Positions 34,391 through 47,788 of a stretch of 64,000 nucleotides of DNA are shown here, one piece after another (the stretch's first letter is position 1; every line of letters starts with the position of its first letter). Below the pieces are notes generated by a model that saw only the letters and a program-made list of their open reading frames with translations, was not told the origin of the DNA and did no database searches. The stretch spans positions 1 to 64,000 of the forward strand of contig JAMKCH010007232.1 in the NCBI GenBank assembly GCA_023653785.1. Direction: 5' to 3'. The position numbers were made by a program, and so were the translations under genes. The DNA comes from Ophioderma brevispina. Its lineage: Eukaryota; Echinodermata; Ophiuroidea; Amphilepidida; Ophiodermatidae.

Positions 34391-35110
34391 TCCACTGTTA
34401 ATTGTCAGATACGCCTCAAATTGGAATCCACCTTTTGAATCTTTAATGCGACACGTGTTTCCTTCTTATACGTTTTTCTTGTCTATAAAGTACTTTCAGT
34501 CCTGTATCCAAGTATCGTGAAAATATAAGACACCACTATCATTAAAATTAGTACTAGTTTACCGAATATCCCCTCATATTCCATTTGTTGCTGCCTCAGA
34601 GTAAATTAATTTAAACCCACCACGTCCAGATTTTCCGTCGGAGTCGCTGAGACAATTAACATCGAACACATTAGAACATGGCAGCCTTATGCACCATTCT
34701 CCCCCCCCCCCCTTTTTTTTCTCCTTTTCCTTCCCCCCTCTCCACCTCTCGTGACAATGGTTTCGGCCGTCTGAAGTGTTTCATTCACTTCGGATTCTGA
34801 AGCGTGAACACTTCAGACACCCGCCCCAAGTTGAACATTCAGACGCTTAAACATGCCAATTGGTGTAAGGTGTCGATTGGTTCTCAGTGACTCCGACGAA
34901 AAAAATGTCACTGTTTTTCTTTTTACTTGGCAGCAAACATGGATATATATTTCGATGGTAAATATTTATTAGTTCTACTTTCCTATTTTCTCAACATATT
35001 TTAAGGAATTGATTTTTCGTTTACAGTATTTACAGAAACACGTAAATAACGTTCAGGTGTCCCCAAAACGGTGTTACATTTTATGGCGTTCTGAAAACTG
35101 TACATCGCCT
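34391..35110. mobile_element. Foldback element, copy A
   Basis: Counterpart of the element at 47789-48379. It retains CCGTCGGAGTCGCTGAGA and its complement, and the CGTGAACACTTCAGACACC core, but with many small insertions. Inverted ends near CACTGTTAATTGTCAG and the right GCGTTCTGAAAACTG are recognisable. Confidence 0.65.
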
Positions 35111-35340
35111 AGTGATTTTCTTTGATCATTTCCTAGCGTCCTCCAATTGACCTTTACGCTAATCAATAGTCATTTTTTTAGCTCCCCTTTTATCAGTATC
35201 CTTCCTGTAACTATCAAAACACCCGTATTGTACAATCAAATTGACACATATTATCGATCGAAAATCATAATGATTCTAAGAAGAACTTTATTGGTCAATT
35301 CTGATATTGTATATTTGATTGTTGATGTCATATGCGCTTG

Positions 35341-35426
35341 TTGAAGGCAAAGGCAACCTAGCCAGTGCTCTGAAGATCAAAAGAAAACCTGGAAGAAGAC
35401 GGTTCTTCAGATGGCATTTGGAGACC
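35341..35426 (+). pseudogene. Copy A of TPR exon 2
   Basis: Matches 48561-48641 (GGCAACCTAGCCAGTGCT, AACCTGGAAGAAGACGGTTC). The acceptor AG is lost (GCGCTTG instead of GCGCAG), and the end is scrambled by added bases before the GGTAATAA donor. Confidence 0.7.
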
Positions 35427-37654
35427 GGTAATAACGTGTGCCTCTTGTATATTACAATGGCAATTAACCGCTGTACACTACCTTGAAAATTATCCGTCTG
35501 CGCCCTATTATATTTTTCTTCAAAATGATATTTTATCCTGGTTGAAAAAGCTTAGCTTTTATGATATATTAGCCCTTCACCTGACATTGTTAGCCAATCA
35601 GCGGCTTCTGGGTAAACGAACGATTTTATATTCAGTCGCGGGACATTTAATTCAGCAGACGACGCAGAAGAAGTGAGCATTGTAGTGTAACACACGAAAA
35701 CACACCCTAGAGTTGATTCTCACGGCATTACCTTGGTTAACGGTCTGTTGACATTTGTGGTGGTTTTAATATCATGCAGTACGCAGTTATGATATGCATG
35801 TATAGACTTATTATTGATTTTTTTATCTTAACTTACGGACCAAATTTAAAATGAGCCTAAAAAATTACCCTCATTTGTCTTTAGCCTTTTATTAATGCCC
35901 CTATCTGGTTTTTGTGGGGAGTGTTGTACTTTTTATGGGTAACATTATACTTAAGTATTCCAACTGGACGATCTTTTGCGAGCTAATTTGACCGACATCG
36001 TTATATTTTTCTGATAAATCGCTGCGTCTGCAGCTGCCGTTTTTATATTTTCAAACTTATACTACTTTTTTATTTATAGTTTCTTGGTTTCCCTCCTTTT
36101 GGTTAAATACACCCAATAATAATTCACACCCTTTTTGCTTCGCGTTACATGGATTAAGATGTTTTCATCGCTGCATCTTCATTATCAATCTAATAAATGG
36201 ATTAAAATGTTTTTCTTGCCCCCACAATATAAGTTTTATGAAATTATATTAACAATCTTGACATACAGCACATTTCTGTCCGGCTATCATTCCTTTGTAT
36301 TTTTAAAACAAATCCGTATTTAATTGTTTTTCGTTAATCTGTGCCCTGGGATAAATATCTGAGGCAGTTTTTTTTACTAGAACTGTTTTTACATTTGTGT
36401 ACCAGTGCTTATTCTTGAACCTGATAAACTCCACCAGGCTCGTTTTCTCGCACCCCATGCAATACTGGTCTCTTTATGTGTGTCCTACATAATTGTCTTA
36501 TTGATTTGTTGATTTTGCCCTAGCGCCCCTTCTCTTTATCGGTTACATTCGCCATTAGACGATGTTGCGATCTGTCGCCCTCTCTTTGGTTTCACCAACT
36601 ATCTGACACGATCTCGTTCCCTCCTTACCAGTAAAATTGTCCCTCGCTATTAAATTTCTGTTAGGATTATTATTTACACAGGGATTGCCGTATAGTCTGG
36701 TCAAACGGCTCAAACCAGTGTGTCGCCGTTGATCATTTTTGTTTTATTCCGCGTTTTTGCTATCTGATTTACTCAATGGACATCTTGCCAACACAACTGT
36801 GAAATATCTCAAATGATTTGTCTATTGGCCCAGCTGCTGTGTAAGTTTTATTGCTACTAACCCTTTGATAATAACATTTGCATATCCAATCACACTATTC
36901 TTTTTTTTCTTTATTTTTTATTTCGCTATTTACTCTCTTACCCTCACACACCAACAATAATTGAAAAAAGCGCCACGTACGACTGGCGTTCTGTAAAAAG
37001 CACAAGATCCCCCCCCTCCCCCTTTTCTTATTTCCTCTCCGGTTTTTTTTTTCCATCCTTTTTGCTGACATCCCCCCTAATCTTGTCTTATCCGTTCTTC
37101 TTGATCGAATGGCATATCTCGATTTATTTAAGTGTTACCCGACCCACCCCAACGTTCCACAAATCCCATCGTAACTACTACCGGATCTTAGTCGACAGTT
37201 TTTGGTGTTTAAGTTATCTTTTAATCAAAGATGGAGGTATAAGATAATTTATCTTAGACACAAAACTGATTGATGAAATAACTCGCTTACTCAAAGTACT
37301 CAATTTCAGATATTTTTTTTTAGTCTTTCTTACACATGGAATGTATTTGTGTCTCCATGTGCTGACCTCTCTATTGATGACCAACGCGATTACTCAAAAA
37401 ATATGTTATCACCCTAATTCATTATGTAGTTGCTTGTTGTTGATTGTTCACCTCTGTAAGCGGCTACGTATGGTGGAACTTGTGGGGATATCCAGGCCGG
37501 GGGCGGTTGGCGTCCCCCTGTGTTGGTCCCCTTCCTGCGTGATGTTGGTCGGCCGTGCATGTCGACCCCCTCCTTACCGTGCACTTCACCCGTAACTGTT
37601 ATCTGACCCCATTCAATCCAAAAGCCGCGAATTTTGATTATGACCTTTTTGCAG

Positions 37655-37861
37655 TTGTATCGGGATGCCCTAGAAAGTGCGCGGGGAAGCATTTGTCGAC
37701 TGATTTTTATAGGCTGAATCTAGTGTTCATTTCTCGTCACACGTATCGAGGACTTCACTGGAATTACTGAGCACTATTCCTTGTTCAAAGGCAGGTAAGA
37801 ATCTTTTCCTGCAGCACATGTGGTGAGTTAAGTTGTCCGGCCGATTGTATTCTGTGAAAAG
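37655..37861 (+). pseudogene. Copy A of TPR exon 3
   Basis: Begins after TTTTTGCAG with LYRDALE in frame, then loses frame through insertions. The ending TCTGTGAAAAG|GTATGC is preserved. At the place where the other copy has a frameshift this copy reads EHYSLFKGR, which helps to show that the two frames of copy B belong together. Confidence 0.7.
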
Positions 37862-38339
37862 GTATGCTAGGCTATTTCTTGATATTACTATATCCTCTAG
37901 TACAGAATGTTCCAGCATTTTAGTTCTACCCGTTCTTTTGGTATTGGCTGAATCCCGAGTGATAACCTTAAATGGCCGTTCCCCTTTTTTTTCCCCGACG
38001 CTCATCTGAATTCAAATCACAGACCTACTAACTTGTTAGGTTCGATTTTTTTAAAACAATCCTTGTATCATGGGACATATCTTACGCTTGTTAATTTCAT
38101 GTTCTGTTCAATCTATTCCTTAAGGAGTATATAACATTGCACTCTACAAATAAAGTATTGTACAGGCTTACTTGGCGCACTACTTTTCTATACAAATAAC
38201 CATCCGGTCAGGACAAAACCACTCTTATTTTTCTTTTGTTACCACATCTACTCACATATACGATACCAACATTGATTGTTTAGGGTCAACTCAACTTCTC
38301 TACCTATTTACAACGATCAAAAAATAATATTATAATGGT

Positions 38340-38490
38340 CTCGTTTATCTAGGTTTACTTTATGGCGTACCCGTTATCCACCCAAGGGACCTACATTCAC
38401 GCTCGAACTGATAATTGGCATCCTACAATCTGTCCTGATATTTCATGTGATCTACGGCTTAGGTAACGATACGCAATTGTTCATGAAGTA
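38340..38490 (+). pseudogene. Copy A of TPR exon 4
   Basis: Counterpart of 50842-50934. Pieces such as CACCCAAGGGAC, AACTGATAATTGG and GTGATCTACGG remain in order, but with inserted bases. No readable frame. Confidence 0.6.
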
Positions 38491-40580
38491 AGCTTACTTT
38501 GCTGTTAGTACTACATTCTTAAAGGCCTTGCCAAGAAACAACGAAGCAAAGCTGGACCCATCTTACGCGACCTTGTTATGGCCCATGCGTCACTTTCGGT
38601 TACATGTTGAATTTGATATTACGTGGCATTTCAATGCTTTGTATTGGTTTAATACACATATTTACGATTTGGGATTATGGAATTTTTAAAAGTGAGGTAG
38701 AGTGGCTTTGTTTGACTCCTCTTCTACATAATTTTTCTGAGTTAATCCGTTATTTCCTGTCTATCTTATCAATGGCGCTCTCTTCTTATTCCACTACCAC
38801 TATTCGGGACAAAGAAGGGTCTGGGAGGGAAAGCATCTGATCTTATCTTACATAACGCGTAAGCATCCCACTAGCTCTTCTGCCTTGGTAATTCATTTAC
38901 CCAAAATCAGACATCTAGCTCCCCGTCAACACGACGCGTCCGCTAATTTATAGTTTCTTGATATCACCTCTTCGTCGTTCCGATACCCTGTGAGCTCCCT
39001 TTACTTCTTTCCTTTTCCTTTATATGCGGATTGACTACATAGCTCTGGACATATGACCTACCTTAATCGCCCGTCATCCTGTTCTTCCAATGTATCCTTA
39101 CTGTATTCCCGACTTCCCTTGAGCACGGCTTTGGTGTACCTCGCATTGTGCACGGCACATCTTGTGTCGACTCCTTATCTCCACTCACCCCACACACCCC
39201 GCGATTGCTGAACCGCCCTCACAACGAGTTCGGTGTTCTTTTTACCCCCTACCCCGAGTTTTTTTTGTGAACAGGCTTTTCACGCCCACCGCCTGTATAG
39301 ACAACATATGCGGTTGTACGATATTCCCGTCGACCAACCCCGGGCTGTGATTGTGAAGCAATTTTTATTTTCCCAAACAACCTTCCGGCATACTGTCACA
39401 CTCTCACCTCATTTCCTTACCTCTGGCCGGCACCCGTAACCGCGTTGTGAATGTGAAATTTCCCGGCCAGTGTTGTTATCCCTTTTCACCACGCGTGTGG
39501 CAACCGTTAGACCTTCCTGGTGGCGCTCTCGGTCTCCTCGACTCCACCTACCCCTCCGTTTAGAGCTCGGTTTCGCAGGCTCGACAAGATGTGAAACGAA
39601 CAAAAACAAAAATAACCATCAAAACTATGGACAATAAAAAATAAAAAGCCTTTATGCTTTCACTGTCCGACAATTTAGTTTTTGAAATTAGTGCATTTCA
39701 AAGTACCATAATAATTAAAATTATAGAAGCCACAAACCTCGAAAAAAGTCAACAAATTGTAGAATGCCGCCAGATTTTACGGCTTATCGCACCATTAATT
39801 GCAATTTAACAGTTGTGATATTGTATAGAAAGTAAAGCCATCTATTTCAAAGAAATTATGGAACATGCGAAGGAGGAGGGAAACCTTTATATACGGGAAA
39901 AACTTCACAATTTTTACACACGTGTGGGCCAAAGACTTAAAAATGTAAAGTTTGTCTTATCTAGGGACATTGGTTTTTCAAGCAGGTATGATAAGGTGGG
40001 TAATGTCCATTGACCATCATGTGGCTGAACGTAAGAATAAAATAACATGATTCTTTGGAAACAGGTTTTTTTTTTTTTTGTCTTTGTCAAAAGGTCGGTC
40101 TGATTAGGTGGTGTTAAACCCAGATACATGTTATTTTAAAATCTTTAAATCCCATTTTACCAACTTCAGAGCAAAATGTTCACAGGATGGACAGTTATAT
40201 AGGATGGCCTTGAAAAGTTACAAATGGATTGGCAATGAAAAGTCTCTTAGTTAACACTTGGGTCTCAAGTTGTTTTACAGGTGCTTGTTCACGATCCATG
40301 TCTAGTGTGTTCTCTACTTCATAAAGCTTGGCACTCGCACGATGGAAACAAACTGCTGTCCTTGGTGGTGATGGTAGAAGCAATAATGCAATTGCAAAAA
40401 GCCCTATTAAATACTGTGCTAATATTGTGGTTAACCACTTAAAACGGCGGGTTTTTTGTCATATCGCTTAGGAAATGAAATGGATTTGATGGCTCATTGA
40501 TTTCAGGACGACATGAGACAAAATCTATCCTTTCACTCCTGATATCAAACGTACTTATACTTCCGGGTTTCAACCAGGGG

Positions 40581-43140
40581 GTCCCCACACACATTGGAAA
40601 CGCCCCCTTTTTCTTTCGTTAAAGACTCTAGGTGCACCATTTCTTTCAAAAACTGGTGTTTGTGTTTGATAACTTTAGCTTTTACAAAGCTGTTTTTTCC
40701 ATCCCACTGTTTTCTCTTATTTGTTATGGAACCCCTTCCCCTAATAGCTAGAATCGGTTCAACCCCTCGTCGACCAGGGGGAGGGTGGTTATACCCCCCT
40801 AACGGATGATTTCTGTCGCACAAAAACGCAGACGAATGTGATCTTTGAGGATTGTATGGCCAGTTTAGTTCATCTTTGCGGTATTTTTAGCCAGAGGTAA
40901 AACCTCAGAGGAGGTACGGGTGTCCCGTTTTATTAAAGTCGGGAAGGTAGGGGGGGGGTGGTTGTCACCTTCCTTACTTTACTTTACTTGGGAAAAATGC
41001 CAAAAAATTGTACTTTCCGTTCGTATGATGCTACTGTAAGCAAATAGAACCAATACTTGTATTTTTTCTTAATTTTTCAGAGTAATAACATGTGTGGGCC
41101 TTACTTTGGATCAGTGTTGCAAAATAACTACCCAAATTTGTTGCAATGAAATGGACCAAAGCAAGTGTGAAAAAAAAAACAAACCTTGGATGTGTGATTT
41201 TGGAGATTTTTGCATACAAAATTACTAATGGATCAAGCTATCAGTATGACGTCATATGAGCGTCATATTGTTAACATTGATTATATTGGTTACTTTCTTA
41301 GAAGAAACGGAATGTTATACACTGATAACCAAACAAAGATGATTGTGTCCCTACATTATGAAAAAATCAGGGGGGTAACCCCTTGGTTGTGATGTAGTAG
41401 AAAACCCCTTGGTGAGGGTTTGGTTACATGAAACAGTAATTTTTTAATTCAGCATTGTAGATGATATCTACCATGTCTACATTAGAAATACCAATGAAAA
41501 TGCCAATGTGACACTTATTATGGAGGAAACCGATTTTTTGTCATTTAGGTGTTTGCTTTTAAAATGAGGAATCATCATCGCAAATGAAATAGGTACATCT
41601 TTTGAAAGGTGGATTGTGCTTTGCCAAATCTTAGCATATCTCAAGAGAAAAGGTTATTACAAAGTTTTCAGTTGCTCTTTGATGTTTAGCGTATGCGCAA
41701 ATGAGTTGTAGCATGTTACTCCAGGACCATGAAAAATACAAAATTACGAATTCTTAGATTGGTCGAATTGGACAAGTAAGTTAGGCTACAGATCAATATA
41801 CTTGAGACGACGGTGCAAGATGATTAACATTCAAAATTTTCTGAGTAAGTCGGAGTAAGTTGGGTCATTTGGAGCAATTCTGGTGGAACGTGGATGAGCC
41901 AGAGCATCCATTCCAGTTAAGTTAATTTATCTTCTATAACGGTACTGAACCCCTTGCGGGTGTCCCTTCTGCCAGTGGGGGCGGCCTCCAGGAAACGGGG
42001 GGGGGGGGAGGGATTCAGAATACAGGGGTCAAAATTGAAAAACTGCTGGTTTGCTTGACACAGGTAAGCCAAAGTGTCGTTTGTCACATGGGCTTCCCAC
42101 AAAAGGTCTAGCTTTGTACTACTTAAAGGTCTGGTTCGGAGCTATAGCCAACCCCTTGTCCGATACGGGTTCAGTCCATGTTTCAATTGGACCGATTTTT
42201 CTTTGCCCATGGTTCACATGTACCTTTCCAAGAGGATGTCTTGCCAATGTTTTTGGGTCAACAAACACAATTAGCAAAGGAAAAACGATCAAATTCACCC
42301 TTCCTTGATTTTCAAAATCGTACGCACTGATTTCATTGTATTGTACTTTAAACTGTCGTCCCCCTGAAACCATTTTAAGGTGTGGGTTAAGACTTCTTGG
42401 ATTTCTTAGCTACAAAGCCTTTTAATCCTTTGGATTTTGGTACAGTGATTTGTAAGCAGTCTCCTCTTTTCATTGATATCAAAAACATTCCAATAGTCCC
42501 CCTCCATTTGAGTCATAGTAATTTTTTTAATGAAGTACTATCATGGGAACTGATTTCTCCGGAATTGTCGCTAAAATCGCCAATATTCTATTTTGAGTTA
42601 AAAATACCGGAATGTGTGATTTTGCTAGGTTTTTTTTGGATTATTATGGAAGAAACTCAAATTTTGTAACATACCAGGAGGTATCAATTGGGATAAAGCA
42701 TATATATTTTTTGATAGAAGTTAAAAAGGAAAATATTAAAGGTGGCAACCCTCCCCTTCCCCTCCAAAACTGAGTCTTGTCTTCCACTAACCAAAGTTAG
42801 TCTGGCTACAGATGATTTTGCGCGAAATGAAAGCAAATGATGGTCCCAAGATTAGATGGCAGCCATTAGTTTCAAATTTTATGTGTTTTAGCTGGGCCGC
42901 TGAAACTTGGTTTGGAGTGATACACAACCACCCTTCCTCCCGGACGACACGAAGATTACCTAGACCTCTTCCTTGCCGAGACATCAACATATTCTATCAC
43001 AACCAAAACCTTAACACACTCCAAACAAAGAGTTGATTATGATGAACTTTGCCACTCATATGAGGCAGGAGTTCCTTCAGCCTACCGGTGACCTATCCCC
43101 AAAAAAACCCCCTGACAAACATGGATTCGTTTAAACACAC
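40581..43140. other. Gene-free stretch
   Basis: No domain or splice-supported exon was found on either strand. Homopolymer runs occur (eight G at 40950-40957 and 14 G at about 41995-42008). The several 60-120 codon frames around 42-43 kb carry no recognisable motif. Confidence 0.45.
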
Positions 43141-43144
43141 CCTG

Positions 43145-44010
43145 ACAACGGATGCGTTAAGTTGGGGGGGGCTCACCACCCTATCAATCTTCGGGGCAGT
43201 CCGCTGACCAGCCTCCGTGGCTCCATCACAACATAAACGAGCCACGGAGTTGTTCGCCGTCTTTCCTGCATTGCGTCACTTACTTCATGGTCAGATGGAA
43301 GGTAATTGTTTCCGCTGCGACAATATTAAGGCGGTGACATATAAACAAGGAATGGGGTGTAATCAGTCCCAGCCTATGCAGGAAATTCCTTTCTTCTGGT
43401 GGTTCCGGGATTGGGACATCAGAGGCTGGAATCCGATGTTTTGGGGAGTGACAGTGGTTTGCGGACAGTCTCCCAGTAGGGTCCCTAATCCCAGACCCAG
43501 CCTAAAGCCAGAGGGCCGTCCGGTGGAGTGGCAAGATCTACTTAGTTGGTCCCCACAATCTTCTAAGTGGTGGACCGTCCACACGTGATCTGTTCGCCTC
43601 AGTCCAGATCGTCGAATTGTGGCATAATTAGGGGCCTACTCTTGTAACCCGGATCCCCGCAGTGCAAAAACGAACGCCATGGCACGGACCAGTCAGGATT
43701 GATAGCCTATGCTTGATCATAGCTTCTCCAGGTTGCCATGAGCCCAAAAGTCCTCGAGTGGCTCGGTCTCGAGACTGCCTGGTCCCGCGGTTAGCCCATG
43801 TATTGCCACGGCAGCTGTGGTTTCCCCGGTCTCTAGATCTTGCTTGTAAGGAAACATATCCATCTTCCAAATGGAGGTGACCTGGTAAGAGGTCTACCAG
43901 CCGACGCGTTCGTCCATGGTCTGAACCTGTCTGGTGCATTTCTGCAAGACTGTACACTGAGGTTGGACGTTCTGAACATGCTGCCATGCTCACTGTCAGG
44001 CAACTTCACT
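43145..44010 (+). mobile_element. DIRS-type retroelement fragment (RNase H region)
   Basis: Across frames the plus strand reads LTTDALSWGG (the first RNase H aspartate), ELFAVFPALRHLLHGQMEG, then RCDNIKAVTY (second catalytic Asp in C/T-D-N), SQPMQE, RDWDIR, a damaged ADSLPVGS, RPVEWQ, DLFASVQ, KTNAMA, SGLIAYA, then RVAR, RQLWFP and LLDLACKE-like blocks, and DLVRGLPADAFVHGLNLSG. This ordered series is characteristic of the RNase H and connection region of DIRS retroelements, which integrate through a tyrosine recombinase. Several single-base shifts are required. Neither the reverse transcriptase upstream nor the recombinase downstream was recognised, so this is a fragment. Confidence 0.8.
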
Positions 44011-45239
44011 AGAGCATTATAGGATTTAATACCATGCAAGGTGTACCGATAGAGAGTTCGATCCATGCAATTTTCGAACCGTAGACCAGGTTGGCAATTT
44101 CCTCAATGAAGTCTTTCAGGAGTAGGTTTACCCTTATGTCCTGATGTCCAGATTTCTTTTTTACCGAAAACAGCCACATGCATACCCGTAAGGGGCTCGG
44201 TCATGCATGACAGTCTTCTTTTCAGTCCCCCCCCTCTTGGCCAATCTGGGAATGGTATGTTAACGGATCGTCCCCGGTTCGTAGCCTTTGTGCCGGAGTG
44301 GGATTTGCCATAGGTTCTTGCAATTCTTTGTGTCGGAACAGTTTGAACCCAACCGAAAGCTTAGTCTTCTGGAACTTCGTAGTGCCTGTACTTTGATGTG
44401 GCTTTTTTCCATAGTGGGTTCGGATATACATGCCTTGTTTTACTGAAGACCCCATCACCCGCTTGACGCAATGTTCTCTATTCTTCTACATGCAAGCTTT
44501 TTGGCCAAGAATCATACTCCTTTTAATACCCCGAAACCGGTTGTGTCTCTGCCACGCTCACACCATAAGGTGCAACCGAATGAACACACAAAAGCACCAT
44601 GATTGGTTGACTGGCCTCTTGGTTAGGGCATATGATTTTCTAGATCTCCCTCTTTCTCCGGGCATTCTTTAAGAGGCCTTCATCCGACATTTTGGACAAT
44701 GTAGGTTGGAGTTCCACTTCCACCTTCCAAGAAGTCTATTTGATGCATTTGTTTAGTAAAGCGGAGAGGGGTGTCGCCGTCCAAACCCTCTTTGCTGATC
44801 GACCTAGCATCTTAACCCAGGAGCATTGGGCGGCTTATGGTGGGGCTTTGACAGGGTTGTCCATGGCGTTGCTACCTTCTGCGACCTTCCTCCGCCACCG
44901 ATTAAGCCATGCAGTGGAATCTGTGCAAATTTAAGACTGTGTAAGGAAGCTAGCCTTCAAGAAGGTCGTGGAAGGTGTGGGGTATGTTTTTTTTTTTTTT
45001 GTTGTTTTTTTTTTTTGTCGAAGGGCGAATACACAGCGCCGCTGATGTGGTCCGTGATTTTGGTGCGTGCCATGGTCCCTATCTATTTCGGGAGTTTGCT
45101 ATTTAGGCAGTGGTAATGGGGTTTTAATAGTACCCAAATGACATATTTATTCCAAACAGGTCTATCATTAGTATTACACATATGACTCAGCCGTTCTGAG
45201 GATCGGTCCAAGAACAGTAATCACTGATTTGACATAATT
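44011..45239. other. Gene-free stretch downstream of the DIRS fragment
   Basis: Could contain a decayed tyrosine-recombinase region of the same element, but no R-H-R-Y pattern was legible. Two T runs of 12-14 lie at 44990-45016. Confidence 0.4.
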
Positions 45240-45935
45240 TGTAGCTGTTTCATTACATTTTTATATTCAGGTCCAATATTGTTGTTTAATATTTTTACAG
45301 ACACTGCGAATTGGCTAATTTACTTGAGAAAAGTTGTAAATTCGGATTAACAGTGCTTTCAACAATGCTGAAACAAGAGGCTGCATTTGTAAAGCCAAAA
45401 CATTTAATATTTTATTGTTTTTTTTAATTGACCCCAAAAACAGGTTATAGACACCGAACCTTTTTGCTTCTATTCCATATTGGCTGAGCATCACATTCCT
45501 TATAAAGGTCATTGACCTTCGACGAACTTTAATATCTGACCAAAGCAGCAACTAGAAGGCCGGACCAATTTACAATAGGCTTATTTTGGTTGTTTTCATT
45601 ATAGATATGGTCATGTTTTTGGTTTATGTTGATACTTGTCAGACTGAATGAATAATTTGGCTAATTTATGTTGAGAAAACGGTGGAAATTTTTGATTAAA
45701 AGTGCTTTGATGTTGGCAAGATAATAGACTTCATTTGTAAAGCCTCAAGACTTGGTTTTTATTGTGTTTATTGCACCCCAAAACATGGGTATAGACCCCA
45801 TCTTTTTGCTTCTATTCCATTGGTGAGCAATTTATAACCCATCATAGGCAGTATAAAAGGTCGTTTGACCTTTGACCTTGAATAGCTGACCAACGCAGCA
45901 ACTAAAGCGGGGACAAATTTTTTGGTAATTATTCA
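45240..45935. repeat. Two diverged tandem copies of about 350 bp
   Basis: Unit 1 (about 45240-45595) and unit 2 (about 45640-45935) share the order GGCTAATTTA, AGTGCTTT, CATTTGTAAAGCC, TTTTTGCTTCTATTCCAT, TATAAAGGTC/TATAAAAGGTC, TGACC and GCAGCAACTA. This is an old tandem duplication. No coding frame. Confidence 0.75.
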
Positions 45936-46560
45936 TCTATAGGCCTACCATAATATACCAAGATCCTTTTTATTAGAATTTTTCAAGGTTGTTAGGACAT
46001 GTGTCAATTACCCTCTACTATTATCCAAAGGTTAAATGGTGATAAACAAGTACATTAAAAACTATTGAAAACGTTTGAATTTGGAACAAATTCATTACAA
46101 TGGTAACAACTGTCCGGTACCCGTCCCGTCGATTTTTAACTAACATCCTATAGTTAATGTGTAAGAACGAAATGGGGGATCAAATGGGTCGGTAATTTCG
46201 TAACCGTCAGACTCTAGATTTCCCAATAGTTTTCAATACGTGTATACGCGTAGTCTATAAGAAGCTTCGCTTCGCGCTGCTTGTAGCAACGGACACAAAG
46301 AATGTGTGCCTCTATATTAAATCTGAGAGTCCACTATGACAGAGTACCTTAGCTAACATGATACATCCGAAACTAATGAAGCGTGTGCAGTTGAAACCTG
46401 TAAGTAAAAACAGGCAGGAGGGAGAACTTAGTTACAGTGTCACATTATTTCATATACCGTTCGAGTCCGGCCCAGGGAGGAATATATCGTTTCCACCGTA
46501 AATGTGTTGACTGCTCAGACAGTTAGTATATAACAAGAAAGAACCCTTTAAGAGAGTTAA

Positions 46561-47097
46561 AGCTAATAAGGCACATTTTCAAAGGAGCGCCCCAAATTTT
46601 CAAAAGTTGATTATTGTGGCAGAGTTGACGTTGGTTAAATGTCTAGGAGGAAACTATACCTGCGAAAGAGAATGCTAAGAAATGCGTTATTTATCATAAA
46701 AATAAGCGATTTTGTAATTGAATTGAGATCCCTGATTGACTTACGGAAGAGCTGGAAATGCTACGTTTATAATCTGTCTGATGAAATGGTGCCACCTCGA
46801 GAAGATAACTCTAACTGACCTTGCCTGAACCAATTTTAATAAACAAACTGGGGGATGAGCTAGACACGTACATGGCGCTATTTCCCGGCTATTTCACTTG
46901 GAAAGGCCGTTTCCAAGCAAGCCGATGAATATATCGCGGATCCCGATAATAATTTTCTAATTACAAATTCCTTCGTTTTTGACACACAGATCATTTTAGA
47001 TACGTTTACTAGCAGTTACCAAATGCAACCGTTGTAAAAATCTCAATTTTTTTGAAAAATATTGTTTTTAAGTTTTTATGAAAATATGCAATATTGC
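46561..47097. mobile_element. TTAA-type MITE, copy B
   Basis: TTAA at 46557-46560 is followed by AGCTAATAAGGCACATTTTC and GGAGCGCCCC. The right end ATATTGC is followed by TTAA at 47098-47101. Inner blocks (TAAGCGATTTTGTAATT, CCGATAATAATTTTC) match the element at 9295-9787 in family. It lies directly upstream of the first TPR exon. Confidence 0.75.
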
Positions 47098-47130
47098 TTA
47101 AGATTTGTATTCATGCAATCTATCTTTCAG

Positions 47131-47269
47131 ACAAGTTGGGTAAGGTATGATGGGAGTTTCAAGCGCCTTGGGATATTGGGATGATTATAATCGATTGAAA
47201 ACACATTATGGAAAGGCTAAGAAGGAGGCCAGGAAACATATAGATGAGGCTATCGAAATATTTACCCAG
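47131..47269 (+). CDS. TPR protein, first recognisable exon
   Basis: After the acceptor TATCTTTCAG, the frame starting at ATG 47147 reads MMGVSSALGYWDDYNRLKTH followed by YGKAKKEARKHIDEAIEIFTQ to the donor CAG|GTAGGT. The second part has the amphipathic pattern of a TPR helix pair, with A-x-x-x-Y and D-E-A-I-x-I-F. A TAA at 47141 lies in this frame upstream, so either translation starts at 47147 or the exon begins later. Alternatively the frame reading WVRYDGSFKRLG from 47136 continues into YWDDY through one extra base, a reading favoured by conservation of DGSFKRLG in the duplicate. TPR repeats mediate protein-protein contacts. Upstream exons are not recognised. Confidence 0.65.
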
Positions 47270-47788
47270 GTAGGTACGGACATGAACTCAATACAGCGAA
47301 CAAAACGTTAGAATTGGGAAACAGCTTGTATCCAAACAAAGTTTAGCATTTCACGCTCATAAAGTTAAAGGCACTATCAGTGATATGCTCAATCAGAAAA
47401 TAATAAAAAAAAAACAAAATCAAATATCACATGTTTGCTTGTCTGTAACAAGCATTTTCATCCTACCATACCCTACAAGTGATAAGACCAAAAGCAACCT
47501 AATAAGGACAAAATCGGATATTTTAGTCATTACTATCCATACGGACACTTGCAACACAACACGTAATTGAATGGAGATTCATAAAGTTGAATATTGCTGT
47601 TTTCTTCCTTTTCTATCAATTTAGCAGTTGAAAAAATAACTTTAAGAGACTTCTACAGACTTAAACTTCACTTGTAAGCTATTCACGCAAATTTCAAATA
47701 TTTAGACTCTATCAGGTGGATCACTGATAGTGTCTTTAATACATGGCTGTCATTATATGCATCACGCTATCTTCAACCATAATTATAT

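Larger units (their letters stand above)
32145..40580. repeat. Duplicated block, copy A (indel-rich)
   Basis: Collinear with 46255-53010. Anchors (A/B): AGCTTCGCTTCGCGCT 32150/46262; GTTTCAAGCGCCTTGGGAT 33720/47156; GGCAACCTAGCCAGTGCT 35351/48573; AGCGCCACGTACGACTGG 36970/49828; TTGTATCGGGATGCCCTAGA 37655/50304; GATCAAAAAATAATATTATA 38314/50808; AGTGCATTTCAAAGTA about 39690/51812. Copy A is about 8.4 kb against 6.75 kb. Most of the excess is small scattered insertions, many of C or T, together with a 0.7 kb insertion at 32715-33426. The reading frames of shared exons are destroyed in A. Confidence 0.9.

Noticed and set aside
42051..42669. Several 60-90 codon frames on both strands, possibly a small gene
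   Set aside because: Overlapping frames on both strands without domain pattern, start context or splice support.
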